From: Arthrobacter sp. SLBN-100
GTDB taxonomy: Bacteria > Actinomycetota > Actinomycetes > Actinomycetales > Micrococcaceae
Direction of reading: 5' to 3'
Assembly (NCBI RefSeq): GCF_006715305.1
Contig: NZ_VFMY01000001.1
Span: forward strand, 4,092,001 to 4,156,000
Length of the DNA: 64,000 nucleotides
Part shown: piece after piece, positions 45,176-55,233 of the stretch
Layout of the letters: every line of letters starts with the position of its first letter
Numbering within the stretch: the stretch's first letter is position 1
The notes under the pieces: generated by a model
Databases searched by the model: none
Told to the model about the DNA's origin: nothing
The model's input: only the letters and a program-made list of their open reading frames with translations
Position numbers and translations under genes: made by a program

Positions 45176-47038
45176 CTATTCGGCGTAGGCCGATTCGGCC
45201 AGTTCCTCCTCGATGCTCGCGCGAAGAGTTGGCTCACTGGTATCAGTATGCGCATCCGCAATGCCGGGGGTCGCTCTTGAGGTTCCTCCCAAGACTGCGG
45301 CGATCCGCCGCCCGAGGGCTGAACGACGTTCAGCGAAAAAGGCAGCGAACTCCGTCACGTCCTTTGGCAGCCACGGGAGATCGTTGCGGCCGAGGTATGC
45401 CTCGTAGGCATCGGGTGTCTTGAAGGCTGCGGACGCCCACAGTGCCGGAGGTGTATCTGACTTTGCAATGTTTTCCGGGCCTTCGATCAATTGGAGGTTG
45501 GCAAGCTGGTCTCGCTTGGACTGAAGATCGTCGGCGGCGCCACGATCGAAACCCGCCTGTTTCAGCTTCGACCGAGACAGCAATGCTTGTGGGAACACAT
45601 GGTCGACGTGGTGGATATTGCGCGTGTTGACATGCGGGAACAGAATCGCCAGCACGGCAAAGGTGCGGGCCGCACCGTACGACAGGTTAAGGATGTCTTC
45701 AACCTGCTCGGCGCTGATGGCCAGAGATTTGCCCCGCGCAGCCATCCGTCGCTCGATCTCGGCGATCGGGAACCCATCCGCACCGTGGTCGTCAATCGCC
45801 TGGCGCAGGTCGCGCAGCAGCGAATCGAGGCCGGAGCCCCAGACGCCTTGAACGATCAGTGAGCGCAGCGTCCACGAGCGCAACACTTCACGGTCGGCGC
45901 TGGCAGCGACCGACTCCCGGTACTTCTGGGTAAGACCGCGCCGGTGGACGTAGTGAGCGATCGGGATGAGCACGCTGCCCGCGGTGAGCGTGCCGTTCGA
46001 CAGGCCAAAGTCGCTCAGCAAGCCGGCGGCGACTTTGAGCGAGTCGCTAATCGCATCCCAGTTGCGGTCCAGGGTGGCCATGTTCTCCGCAGTGAAATTC
46101 TTGACCTTAAAACCGATGTCTCCGATGCCCGCGAGCACGAGCCCCGATTTCAGCACGACGTCCTGGGTGAAACCGAATCCTTGCCCGGTGGAGTTGAGTG
46201 CATCCACTAGTCCGTGGATAGCGTACCGGGCGTCGCGATCCTTCCACTGTGCGGTGGCGATCGACAGTAGCAAGTCGCTGTAGGAGAGTATGGTTCCCGC
46301 AGAGTTCACACGGATGAAGATGTCCAGCACTCGCTCGACATCCTGCTCAGTCTCTTCGTAGAAGTGGACTCCCGGGGCACTGTGAATTGCCTTCCACAAT
46401 TGGCTGAGCGTGTTGCGTGCGGATCGATCATTGGCGAGACCTGCTTCCCCGGCGAGGTCCCACAGGTCGCCAAGGTCATCGGTCTCGTATACGCGGTGCA
46501 CGGGGAACCAGTAGCGCGATTCCTCCGGGTCCGCCGCGGCGAGCTGACCGTCAGTGAGGAAGCGAAAGTCATAGCGCAGGCCGGCCTCGTTCTGTTCGGC
46601 CTCGCCGAGCGCGTTCAAGTAGAGCCTACGTAGGGGATAGTTTTCTGGGTTGTTGGCCCAAGCATGCTTGTTCTTGTAGGCATAAGAGCCGCGGAGACCG
46701 ATGTTCAGCGAGGTCAATCGTTGCTGGCCATCGAGCATCGCAGTCACGGCCTGGCCAGGCGCGATGTCGAGCATGGGGTTATGGCGTGCGTTGAACTGGT
46801 GGTAATCCTTAAGAAACCCGTAGAAACGGAACTTCTTGACCGTCTCGGGATCAACCTTCCAAGACAAGAAACTGCCGATCGGGTACCCTCGCATGATCGA
46901 GTCGAACAGGCCAATAACCTGGGAAGGCCTCCAAACGTACTCCCGCTGGATTGCGGGCAGAATCAGTTCGCCCTTCTGAATGCTTCGCAGCGCGTCTGCG
47001 ATCGTAGTCGGTGGCAGGTATCCCATACGTGAAGACAT
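45176..47038 (-). CDS. DUF262/HNH (GmrSD-like) predicted nuclease
   Basis: A 620-residue protein. The N-terminal DUF262 (ParB/Srx-like) domain has AIQREYVWRPSQV (about 29-41) and DGQQR at 103-107. Further on comes HHVDHVFPQALL (about 473-484), an HNH-type nuclease motif of the DUF1524 class. This combination is found in GmrSD-type modification-dependent restriction enzymes and related phage defence proteins. The ATG at 47038 is preferred; another ATG four codons on is possible, and the frame extends 15 codons upstream. Confidence 0.88.
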   Translation of the reverse strand: MSSRMGYLPPTTIADALRSIQKGELILPAIQREYVWRPSQVIGLFDSIMRGYPIGSFLSWKVDPETVKKFRFYGFLKDYHQFNARHNPMLDIAPGQAVTAMLDGQQRLTSLNIGLRGSYAYKNKHAWANNPENYPLRRLYLNALGEAEQNEAGLRYDFRFLTDGQLAAADPEESRYWFPVHRVYETDDLGDLWDLAGEAGLANDRSARNTLSQLWKAIHSAPGVHFYEETEQDVERVLDIFIRVNSAGTILSYSDLLLSIATAQWKDRDARYAIHGLVDALNSTGQGFGFTQDVVLKSGLVLAGIGDIGFKVKNFTAENMATLDRNWDAISDSLKVAAGLLSDFGLSNGTLTAGSVLIPIAHYVHRRGLTQKYRESVAASADREVLRSWTLRSLIVQGVWGSGLDSLLRDLRQAIDDHGADGFPIAEIERRMAARGKSLAISAEQVEDILNLSYGAARTFAVLAILFPHVNTRNIHHVDHVFPQALLSRSKLKQAGFDRGAADDLQSKRDQLANLQLIEGPENIAKSDTPPALWASAAFKTPDAYEAYLGRNDLPWLPKDVTEFAAFFAERRSALGRRIAAVLGGTSRATPGIADAHTDTSEPTLRASIEEELAESAYAE

Positions 47039-47197
47039 TACTATCGTGTTGCGGGCGCCCCAGCTTACGACGCTCCGGGACATCCCGACCGAAAGGGACT
47101 TCCGCTGGCGTTCCTCATCCGGTCCGACTGTCCATAAACGGGCGAGGACTTACTTAGTTCCACAACGTTTTACAGAACCTGTCGGTGGACTTTGCTC

Positions 47198-47882
47198 AAT
47201 GCGCCGGAGGGCCACGACCTCGACGCCATGGCCGCCGCCGTCACCCACCGCACCAAAGTTATCCTGCTCTGCACCCCAACAACCCCACCGGCGTCCCGAT
47301 CAGCCACCACCGCCTCGAGGCCTTCCTGCAGTCCGTCCGCCCCGACGTCCTGGTGGTGATCGACGAGGCCTACGTGGAGTACGCCGACGCCGGCAGCGGC
47401 CCCGATTCCCTGGCGCTCTACCGACGGCACCCGAACGTCTGCATCCTGCGCACCTTTTCCAAGGCCTACGGCCTGCCGGCCTGCGGGTCGGGTACGCCAT
47501 TACGACGGCGGCCATCGCCGAAGGATTGCGGCGCACCGCCCTGCCGTTCGCCGTGAGCGCGCTGGCGCAGAAGGCGGCCATCGCGTCGCTGGACGCGGGG
47601 GAGGAGATGGAAGCGCGGGTCTCCGCTGTGAAGCAGGAGCGCGCCCGGATGGCCGCGGAGCTGGAGGCCCAGGGCTGGAAACTGCAGCCGAGCCAGGGCA
47701 ACTTCCTGTGGATCCGCGCCGACGCCCGGCTTCTGGCCTTGCTCGTGGATGGGTTCGATGCCGCTGGGATCCTGGTCCGCGCGTACCAGGGTGACGGCGT
47801 GCGGATCACCGTTGCCGATCCCGCCGCCAACGACCGCGTGCTCCGGCTCCTCGCAGCCTACGCGCCCCTGACAACTTCCTGA
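47198..47882 (+). pseudogene. Aminotransferase (HisC-like) remnant with two frameshifts
   Basis: The C-terminal half of a PLP-dependent class I/II aminotransferase: DLDAMAAAVTHRTKVILLC, then NNPTGVPISHHRLEAFLQSV, VVIDEAYVEYAD, LRTFSKAYGL (with the PLP lysine), then RVGYAITTAAIAEGLRRTAL onward. One C is missing near 47,277 and one G near 47,476, so three frames are needed. The N-terminal half, about 180 residues, is absent. Confidence 0.88.
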
Positions 47883-47925
47883 CCTTTTCTCCTTCCGTTC
47901 CACCTAACAAGTAAGAGGAATCCCC

Positions 47926-48999
47926 ATGGAACACGAGACAACGACGTCTTTCCGCGCCCTCGGCGCGACCCTCAAACCCCGGCAGCTCACCATGATGGGC
48001 CTGGGCAGCGCCATCGGCGCAGGCCTGTTCATCGGCTCCGGAGCAGGCATCCAGGCCGCCGGCCCCGCGGTGCTGATCTCCTACCTCGTGGCCGGCACGC
48101 TCATCATCCTGGTGATGTGGGCCCTCGGTGAAATGGCTGCCGCGAACCCGAACAGCGGCGCCTTCTCCGTCTACACGGCCAAGGCCTACGGGCCGGTGGC
48201 CGGCGCCACGGTGGGTTGGCTCTGGTGGCTGCAGCTCGTGGTGGTGATCGCGGCCGAGGCGCTCGGCGCGGCGGGCCTACTGGCCACCATCTTCCCCGCC
48301 CTGCCGGTGTGGCTGATGGCCTTTGTGTTCATCGTGGTGCTCACCGCCGTGAACCTGACCAGCGTGAAGAACTTCGGTGAATTCGAGTTCTGGTTCGCCC
48401 TGCTCAAGGTGGCGGCGATCGTCGGGTTCCTCCTGGTGGGCGCCGCCCTGCTCTTCGGCTGGCTGCCGGGCGTCCAGTCGCCGGGCCTGTCTAACTTCAC
48501 CGGTTCCGGCTTCGCGCCCAGTGGCTTCGCCGGGATTGCTACGGCGCTGTTCGTGGTGGCGTTCGCGTTCGGCGGCACCGAGATTGTCTCCGTGGCCGCA
48601 GCCGAGACGGCCGAACCGGCCCGCAGCGTGAAGAAAGCCGTCCGGACCGTGCTGTGGCGCATCCTGGTGTTCTACATCGGCGCGATCTTCGTGATCGCCG
48701 CAGTGGTTCCCGTGGGGTCGGCGGGGCTGAAGAGCCCGTTCGCCGCGGTCCTGGACGCCGCCGGCATGCCCGGCGCGGCCACCGCCATCACCTTGGTGGC
48801 CGTCGCGGCACTGCTGTCCGCCCTTAACGCCAACCTGTATGGTGCCTCCCGGATGGCGTTCTCCCTGGCCGAGCGCGGTGAAGCGCCGCGCCTGCTCGCT
48901 TCCGTGTCCAAGGCCCGCGTTCCGGTGGTTGCGGTCCTGGCCAGCGTTGCCTTCGGCGTTGTCAACAAGTCCGCCCGGATCACCTGTGCAAAGTGTTAG
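47926..48999 (+). pseudogene. APC amino-acid permease, 3' truncated
   Basis: Starts normally behind AAGTAAGAGGA with MEHETTTSFRALGATLKPRQLTMMGLGSAIGAGL, the conserved first helix, and keeps about nine membrane segments (350 residues). Then VPVVAVLASVAFGVVN is followed by unrelated KSARITCAKC and a stop. Full-length relatives have about 450-480 residues, so the last helices are missing. With the aminotransferase remnant upstream it was once part of an amino-acid utilisation operon. Confidence 0.85.
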
Positions 49000-49009
49000 A
49001 AGTGCGGCA

Positions 49010-49190
49010 GCCCGTTCGTAGCGGTTGCGGACGCCGCCGGGCCGCCGGGAGCTGCTACCCCAATTTTCCCGGTGGCCGTGGCGGCGCTGCTGTCGGCGCT
49101 CGACGCCAAGCTGCAAGGTGCTTCCTGGATGGCGTTGTCCCGGTCGAACGCCGTGAAGCACCGCGCCTGCTTACTTCGGTGTCCATTGCG
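49010..49190 (+). pseudogene. Second diverged fragment of the APC permease
   Basis: The translated stretch GPPGAATPIFPVAVAALLSALDAKLQGASWMAL repeats, with many changes, PGAATAITLVAVAALLSALNANLYGASRMAF of the preceding gene. So a second, older copy of the same permease segment lies in direct tandem just downstream. Confidence 0.7.
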
Positions 49191-49204
49191 ATTCGGGATG
49201 GGTG

Positions 49205-49602
49205 AACTTACTTAAAGGGAATCGTTGAGGTGTTCTTCGCCATATTATGCCGAGGTGCGCGCTGGGCGTCATAGGCGCCCGGGCCTGCAGTGAGCACAGG
49301 TAGCAACACTAGTAACTCCTACCGTGCGCTCGCGGCTACCAGAGGCTTCAACGTGCCGGACGATGGTGGTACTACTGCAGGTCAGCGGCCGACCTCGAAC
49401 GTCGGATGCAGGTTAGGTCGTGTAACTGAGCCTCGAGCGCTTTGATCAGTGGGTGGGCTCGGCAAGTTCTACTGCGTACGGTAAGTGCCGCAAGCCCATG
49501 ACGGTGGCTTAGCTGATTTCAGGGGACCGGCGCGCCCGATCGACCAGCAGGAACGTAGTGTTCCTGGAAAATGTCAGGGCAGTAAGGCAGAATGTCTTCG
49601 TG
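49205..49602. other. Gene-free stretch upstream of the restriction-modification genes
   Basis: About 400 bp with no supported gene, RNA or repeat. It presumably holds the methyltransferase promoter. Confidence 0.4.
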
Positions 49603-51006
49603 ATGAAATACGTAGATCTGTTTGCTGGCTGCGGTGGGCTGTCCCTCGGTATAGAAAGGGCAGGCGGTGAGCTGGTTGTTGCAGTTGAGAAGTCAGACAT
49701 GGCAGCACGCACGTTCTACCACAATCTCGTTGACGACGCGTCTGATCCCCGGCAGTGGAACAAGTACGTAGAGTCGCCTGTCGAAGTGCAAGTAGCGGGT
49801 AAGGTTCTCGTCCGGGAACTTTCCGTACTTCTGAAAGACGAACTGGCCATGGAGAAGCTGGCAGGCGCGTCTCTTGATCTGGTCGTTGGTGGGCCGCCCT
49901 GTCAGGGGTTTTCTCTTGCAGGACTAAGAAACCCGGACGATATCCGCAACAAACTTCCGTGGGAATACCTGCAGTTCGTTGCGCGCACTCGCCCTAGAGC
50001 CGTTGTCATAGAAAATGTCGTGGGCATGAATCAACGCTTCAGCTCACAGGAGGAGTCGTCTTTCTCGCAACTTCAACAAGCTTTGGCGGAAACGGAACCT
50101 GGTTATGTCGTTCAAGGAGTCCGTGTAAACGCCATGCACTATGGTGCACCACAACATCGTCCGCGATTGATGATTTTGGCTGTGAGAGCTGATGTTGCCA
50201 AAACGCGAGGCATAAACGCCACCGACATGCTTTGGAAGTCAGACTTTAGTGACAAGGTGTCTCACCCCTTACCAGATCTAGTGCCAGTTCCTACCGTTTC
50301 GAGCGATCAAGTGCTCACGGTCGCCCATGCTGTCGCTGACTTGTCTCCGCATGCTCCGAGTAGCAGCCGCGTCGCCAGCGCCGGATATGTTAGGCAGATG
50401 CAGAGTAAAGAATGGAAGCTTCGAACCAGGCCGGGGAAACATGAACACAACCATGTTCCCCGTAACCATGCTCAGCGAACGAAACAGCGCTTTCGGCTTT
50501 ATCAGTTTCTTTCCGTCGCGGGCTTGGACCAACGCCTAGTTAGTCGCGCAGCAGGAATGCCGGAGTCTGATGCCCTGCTCTATCTGAAGACCCAACTCGA
50601 AGACGCACCCCTGCCAGCGCTGGCGCCGGACGGAACTGAGCTGGCCTCCAATCTGGATGAGTTGTGCGACTTGGTTATGAGACTTGCCACTAAAAAGCAC
50701 TCTCAGCGTGTCCTGGGGTGGAAAGAGCCTGCCCGGACCGTCGTTACGCTCCCGGATGACTACGTGCATCCTGCTGAGCCTCGGATCTTTACCGTTAGGG
50801 AAATGGCGCGTTTTCAAGGGTTCCCAAGCGGATTCGAGTTTTTGGGAAAGGAGACGACTGGCGCCCATCGACGACGGGTCGAGGTTCCTCAGTACTCGCA
50901 GGTAGGTAATGCAGTTTCGCCATGGTTATCCTTGGCAGTAGGAAATCGACTCGCCGAGATTCTTGGAGATGCATGCTGTGAGGAAACTGAATCCCCTCGA
51001 AGTTGA
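49603..51006 (+). CDS. DNA (cytosine-5)-methyltransferase
   Basis: A 467-residue C5 methyltransferase. Motif I DLFAGCGGLSLG (residues 5-16), motif IV GGPPCQGFSLAG with catalytic Cys near 101, motif VI VIENV, motif VIII APQHRPRLMI and motif X SQVGNAVSP are all present. The ATG at 49603 fits the homology. Its 3' end overlaps the endonuclease gene by about 38 bp. Lower GC and different codon choice than the flanking metabolic genes suggest transfer. It protects host DNA from the linked endonuclease. Confidence 0.96.
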   Translation: MKYVDLFAGCGGLSLGIERAGGELVVAVEKSDMAARTFYHNLVDDASDPRQWNKYVESPVEVQVAGKVLVRELSVLLKDELAMEKLAGASLDLVVGGPPCQGFSLAGLRNPDDIRNKLPWEYLQFVARTRPRAVVIENVVGMNQRFSSQEESSFSQLQQALAETEPGYVVQGVRVNAMHYGAPQHRPRLMILAVRADVAKTRGINATDMLWKSDFSDKVSHPLPDLVPVPTVSSDQVLTVAHAVADLSPHAPSSSRVASAGYVRQMQSKEWKLRTRPGKHEHNHVPRNHAQRTKQRFRLYQFLSVAGLDQRLVSRAAGMPESDALLYLKTQLEDAPLPALAPDGTELASNLDELCDLVMRLATKKHSQRVLGWKEPARTVVTLPDDYVHPAEPRIFTVREMARFQGFPSGFEFLGKETTGAHRRRVEVPQYSQVGNAVSPWLSLAVGNRLAEILGDACCEETESPRS

Positions 51007-52144
51007 GAATATCGCCTTCCTCACACGCTACGATCTAGATTTCGGTCTACTCGAGCCTACCGAAAATGGGCTTCGAAAAGGCATCCTGGATGCTACAAAT
51101 GAATACCGCAAGTTCTTGTTGCGTAACGCCATCCACAACTACAGTTCGCAGGAGCAGGGACAAGACCACAAACTATATGTTCCAGCTCACTTTCTGCTTC
51201 CGACTGGAGAAGTAGTATCGGCAAGGGCGTCCCTCTATCGTCCGGATACTAAAATGGGAGACGCTCGAGTTTGGTTTTCCCGGATGCGAAATTACTGTCA
51301 GCCCCATGACATCTTGGTGAGTCTTTGGTCTAAAGAAGGCCTGTGGATTCTCAATGCAACGAGGGTACGATTTGCCACATCGGCGTCCCTAAGCGAGCAT
51401 TATCGAAAGCTGCTTCATGCATTCACTGAGGGCCGTGAATCTATTTTCGAGGAGCTTCTGGAAAAGCTGCGTGAGCTTTCGGCCCGCGGGCCAATCCCCG
51501 TCTACAAGCAGGCAGATGCAGGTGGCGGCCATCTCTTGGAAACTGAGTTGGGCATTCGTCAGAACTCAAGTGAAAATCCTGATTATAAAGGAATTGAACT
51601 CAAATCAACACGTGCACCTAGATTGGCAAGGTCGAACCTATTCGTTAAAGTTCCTGACTGGGAGCTAAGCCAGGTGATCGATGCGCAGGACATGCTTCGT
51701 GAGTTCGGCTACCGCCGAGGGCGGGAGCGCAAGCTCAACTGCACCATTTCTGCAGCGGCTTGGAACGCCCAGGGCCTCAAATTCGAAGTGGACGAGGAAA
51801 GCGATCTGTTGCATGTCGTTTCTCAGAGGATTGATATCCCCAAGCCAGAGACCTGGAGGCTGCAGGGGCTTCGTGACAAGCTGACAGCAAAACACGCTGA
51901 TACTTTTTGGGTCACCGGAGAGTCACATTTCGTTGGGCCAGTTGAATACATCCATTTTCAATCCGCAACGCAGACGTCAAAACCGATAGTTCAGCAGCTC
52001 TCACCCATGCTTCGGTCTGGCGCTATTACCATGGACCACATGCTTACTTCGAGTGGGGATAAAGGTCCAGAATTTAAGGTTCACAAGAAGCATATTAACG
52101 AGCTCTTTCCCGCACCAATCTTCCACGATCTCACTGTTCATTGA
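50969..52144 (+). CDS. MvaI/BcnI-family type II restriction endonuclease
   Basis: A 391-residue protein. The segment LETELGIRQNSSENPDYKGI followed by ELKSTR contains the PD-(D/E)xK catalytic core (D about 206, ELK about 211-213) in the context typical of MvaI/BcnI enzymes, which cut CCWGG or CCSGG as monomers. The start is ATG 50969 by length, but GTG 50978 has a better spaced GGAG. It overlaps the methyltransferase. A 22-bp tandem duplication covers its stop codon. Confidence 0.88.
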   Translation: MHAVRKLNPLEVENIAFLTRYDLDFGLLEPTENGLRKGILDATNEYRKFLLRNAIHNYSSQEQGQDHKLYVPAHFLLPTGEVVSARASLYRPDTKMGDARVWFSRMRNYCQPHDILVSLWSKEGLWILNATRVRFATSASLSEHYRKLLHAFTEGRESIFEELLEKLRELSARGPIPVYKQADAGGGHLLETELGIRQNSSENPDYKGIELKSTRAPRLARSNLFVKVPDWELSQVIDAQDMLREFGYRRGRERKLNCTISAAAWNAQGLKFEVDEESDLLHVVSQRIDIPKPETWRLQGLRDKLTAKHADTFWVTGESHFVGPVEYIHFQSATQTSKPIVQQLSPMLRSGAITMDHMLTSSGDKGPEFKVHKKHINELFPAPIFHDLTVH

Positions 52145-52167
52145 TCACGATCTCACTGTTCATTGAT
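52124..52167. repeat. 22-bp perfect tandem duplication at the endonuclease stop codon
   Basis: The unit beginning CACGATCTCACTGTTCATTG occurs at 52124-52145 and again at 52146-52167. The first copy encodes the last residues HDLTVH and the stop; the second lies in the gap before vsr. This is a recent slippage or recombination event. Confidence 0.95.
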
Positions 52168-52176
52168 ATCGCCTGA

Positions 52177-52596
52177 TCACACTCGCCGCGTGCCTAGAAA
52201 CCGCGTCACTTCCTCTATAAAATCTCCCGATTCCGTAATTTCGCATTCCCAGAGAGTAAATACGTCCCAGCCTAAGTTGTTCAGCTCTTCCTTTTGTCGT
52301 CGGTCGCGATCTTGATTTTTCTGGCGCTTCTCCGCCCAGAAGTCTCTATTCGTCTTGGGTAGGCGCGTACCAATAGGGCAAGCGTGACCATGCCAGAAGC
52401 AACCGTGAACGAATATCACTTTCTTCCGACTTGGAAAGACCAAGTCGGGCCGACCAGGGAGTCGACGGTCGTGGAGACGGTACCTATAGCCAGCTGCATG
52501 TAAGACCTGCCGGAGCTTTAGTTCGGGCTTCGTGTCTTTCGATCGGATCTTCGACATGTGAGCGCTGCGCTGCTCAGGAGTCATGAAGTCAGCCAT
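52177..52596 (-). CDS. vsr: Vsr very-short-patch repair endonuclease
   Basis: A 139-residue protein with the conserved Vsr core: SAHMSKIRSKDTKPELKLR, GRPDLVFPSRKKVIFVHGCF and WHGHACPIG. Vsr nicks beside T in T:G mismatches formed when 5-methylcytosine deaminates, protecting the methylated sites. The ATG at 52596 matches the family start (MADFMTPEQRS). Convergent with the endonuclease. Confidence 0.96.
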   Translation of the reverse strand: MADFMTPEQRSAHMSKIRSKDTKPELKLRQVLHAAGYRYRLHDRRLPGRPDLVFPSRKKVIFVHGCFWHGHACPIGTRLPKTNRDFWAEKRQKNQDRDRRQKEELNNLGWDVFTLWECEITESGDFIEEVTRFLGTRRV

Positions 52597-52629
52597 GCGG
52601 GCGATTCTACTTCGACAGTTGTCCCTCAA

Positions 52630-53112
52630 TCTGGTTGGGCCCCGACCGGCCTCCCGACCGTTAGGTCAACATGCCGCCGCTTAGCGCAACTGTCGACTTG
52701 GTGGGCCAGAAGTTTCAAGCTGCAGCCGGTGGGCTGCGGCAAAGCTGCCACTGCGAGCACGTCTTGCCTCCAACAGCCTTCGACCATTCCGGTCAGCCAA
52801 ACACGCCGGGCATTGACCAGGACCTTCCGGCCCGCGTCGTAGCGACGATGTGGGGTGAGTTGATGAAACCCGGCCACGCAGAAATTTGCATTTCTTCAGA
52901 CGGTTGACGCTTGGGGCTTTTATATGTATTCTCCAGTAAGAATCCTTTCAGGGTCCTGATCGCGGGGTTAACCCGGTTCATGCGTGTTCTGTTTGATCCA
53001 AAGTTAGTTGTGACTTTCGCTCATTGCAGACCATAGAGTACCTAACGCGAGTACCGACACTGTCAGCCATTCACCCCTTATAGCTTCCAGATGAAGCTCG
53101 GGGGCATAATGG
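52630..53112. other. Gene-free stretch between vsr and the 706-residue protein
   Basis: About 480 bp with only short frames. No repeat or RNA was recognised; it should carry promoters for both flanking genes. Confidence 0.4.
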
Positions 53113-55233
53113 GTGGACTCGCCTCTGGTGGGCTACCCGCATCTTCGTATCAAAGTGATGCGATTGGAGCCTTGGAGGCGAATTTTTTTGTCTAAAAACT
53201 ATGACGCAGCTGTATCGCGTGCTCTGGAAGACCTTCGTGTCGATGACGAGGAGGCCACATACGTCACGCCGTATGGGCCAATAGTCGAGAACCTCAGAAC
53301 ACAAAACTCTCGTGCGAGAAGCGCGGCTGCAGAACTAGTAACGGAAGCTTTTGGGCTTCACACCTTTGATGCGCTTACGATAGCGCGATCAGCCGCCGAT
53401 CTTACACAGCTTAAAGAAGCAATTCGGAACCCTCGCCAGCGCCGATATGGCAAGTACATCGTGCGCTATATAGAGTTTGACGTTGTGACGTGGAGGATTC
53501 TGCCGTCGATCGAAAACATCAGATTTGAAGGGGAACGAGCATGGTCCCCAGGGAAAGCCGCTAGGTATGGAGCTCTTTCGACTGGTGATCCTGTCCTGAC
53601 TCTCGATTATGATGATGTTGAGGCACTTACAACGGCTCTCAAGAAGCAGACACGCGTGATCTGGGCAAAGAATTCTCACTCGAAGTCCATTCCCCTGCGA
53701 GGGATTGAAAATTCAGGTTTGCTTTCTGTTTCCCGCCTATCGCTCGGTGACAACCAGCTGATAGGCATACTCGACGCAACTGATGGGTTCAGCCGGACCG
53801 TTGGTGCGCACAAAGGTTCTGGCGTAGACATAGACGATGTCCTTTTTGCGCTCCAGGACGAGGCCATGGAAAACCGTCTTAGGTTGGATCTGATTGCTCT
53901 TCGGGACAATTTCACCGGTGACCTTAAGTCTCCGGAGGGTGAAAGGGCAGCCGCTCGTCTTCGCTCGAGCATAATGCCACGCGCCCAAGTGATTGTCGGG
54001 TACGGAACTGTCGACCCCGCCGAATCGAACCAGCTTCCGCCCTTCGATTCTGTCAGGCGATCCATTGTCGGTCATATCCACCTTGAACCTCCGTTGAAAT
54101 TTGAAGACACCACAGAGTTTGCTCTGAAGGCCAGAATCGCATTGGCGGAGGTAGCAGCCAAAGGTATGTTGGCCGCCGTTGACGGTTTTTCCACCGACCA
54201 GCTGCTGCGGATCCTTCTCGCCGAATCGGAGCAAGGCTCCGAGTTCTCGCCGGACTTGAAAGGCGTTCAGGATATGTTTCCGGACGAGGTATTGGCGGTG
54301 GCCTATGAAAATCTGGACTCCTTTAAGAACCCGCCCCGTGGTCGGGTTGTAATTTCCTCCATTTATGCGCTGACGGGGAAGAAGCCATCGCGTCTTGACC
54401 GTGCCGCCTTGGCTGCCGACACTGCCTTGCGGGTCAACCGTATTGCAGCGGGAAGGCCTGAAGACGCGGGCTTCAAGGGTCGACGATCAACTATTCAACG
54501 TGTACTCGCTGCTGCTCCTCTTAAAGGGGCTCAACTTAGTCGCAAACCAATATGCGATTTGGTGGAAGCAGCAGTTGAAAAACTGGCACTCCAGCGCCGG
54601 GACATGTCGGAAACTAGTCGGACGATATCGCCGGAAGCAGCTGAACTCGGGGTCCTTGCTCTGTATTGTCTTGTAGAGGGCGCAAGCCAACCCTTGCTCG
54701 TTAGGTCTGGCGAGCGGGTCGACGGAGTCTATCGGGCCGAGCCACCTCAGATAATGGAGAAGCTGGTCACCACTACAAACGGGGTGAAGCAGTTAGGGCA
54801 AATTATCTTGGACGTGCGTGCTGGGCGTGAGCCCAGACTCCTCAACCCTGGGGAAGACGCAGAGGATAGGTATAGGCCCGATGCCAGCCCACTCAGCAAA
54901 GAGCACCTGTATGCGTATGTCGAACAGGCTAGTCGTAGTACTGCGGTACAGACAGATGACCCCGAGACCGCGCGGCAAGTCTACGAGAACAAGATCCGTG
55001 ATTGCGTCAAAGAACTTGAGACTCTCGTCGCGGGAGTTCGACGAGTCAAGGATGATGGTGGTGACATCTTGGTCGAAAAAGTTGGGCTTTCGATCAGCGA
55101 GGAAATGGTCACGCTAAACCGTTCGTCAAGCCATTTGACATTCTGGAATGGAATAGCAGAGCGGCGAAACCCCCTCCTTTTTGATGACAGTGAAGACGAT
55201 GACTTGGATGATGATTTAGGTCAGTCGGCGTAG
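53113..55233 (+). CDS. 706-residue protein of unknown function in the restriction island
   Basis: A long, soluble protein that I cannot assign. Around residues 195-235 the pattern SIPLRGIENSGLLSVSRLSL followed by IGILDATDGFSRTVGAHKG recalls ParB/DGQQR-type domains, which have a residue pair before DG.xR. The C-terminus is strongly acidic (DDSEDDDLDDDLGQSA). No membrane segment. The codon use and lower GC match the methyltransferase genes beside it rather than the metabolic genes. GTG start; the first residues are uncertain. A role in defence is inferred only from position. Confidence 0.8.
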   Translation: MDSPLVGYPHLRIKVMRLEPWRRIFLSKNYDAAVSRALEDLRVDDEEATYVTPYGPIVENLRTQNSRARSAAAELVTEAFGLHTFDALTIARSAADLTQLKEAIRNPRQRRYGKYIVRYIEFDVVTWRILPSIENIRFEGERAWSPGKAARYGALSTGDPVLTLDYDDVEALTTALKKQTRVIWAKNSHSKSIPLRGIENSGLLSVSRLSLGDNQLIGILDATDGFSRTVGAHKGSGVDIDDVLFALQDEAMENRLRLDLIALRDNFTGDLKSPEGERAAARLRSSIMPRAQVIVGYGTVDPAESNQLPPFDSVRRSIVGHIHLEPPLKFEDTTEFALKARIALAEVAAKGMLAAVDGFSTDQLLRILLAESEQGSEFSPDLKGVQDMFPDEVLAVAYENLDSFKNPPRGRVVISSIYALTGKKPSRLDRAALAADTALRVNRIAAGRPEDAGFKGRRSTIQRVLAAAPLKGAQLSRKPICDLVEAAVEKLALQRRDMSETSRTISPEAAELGVLALYCLVEGASQPLLVRSGERVDGVYRAEPPQIMEKLVTTTNGVKQLGQIILDVRAGREPRLLNPGEDAEDRYRPDASPLSKEHLYAYVEQASRSTAVQTDDPETARQVYENKIRDCVKELETLVAGVRRVKDDGGDILVEKVGLSISEEMVTLNRSSSHLTFWNGIAERRNPLLFDDSEDDDLDDDLGQSA

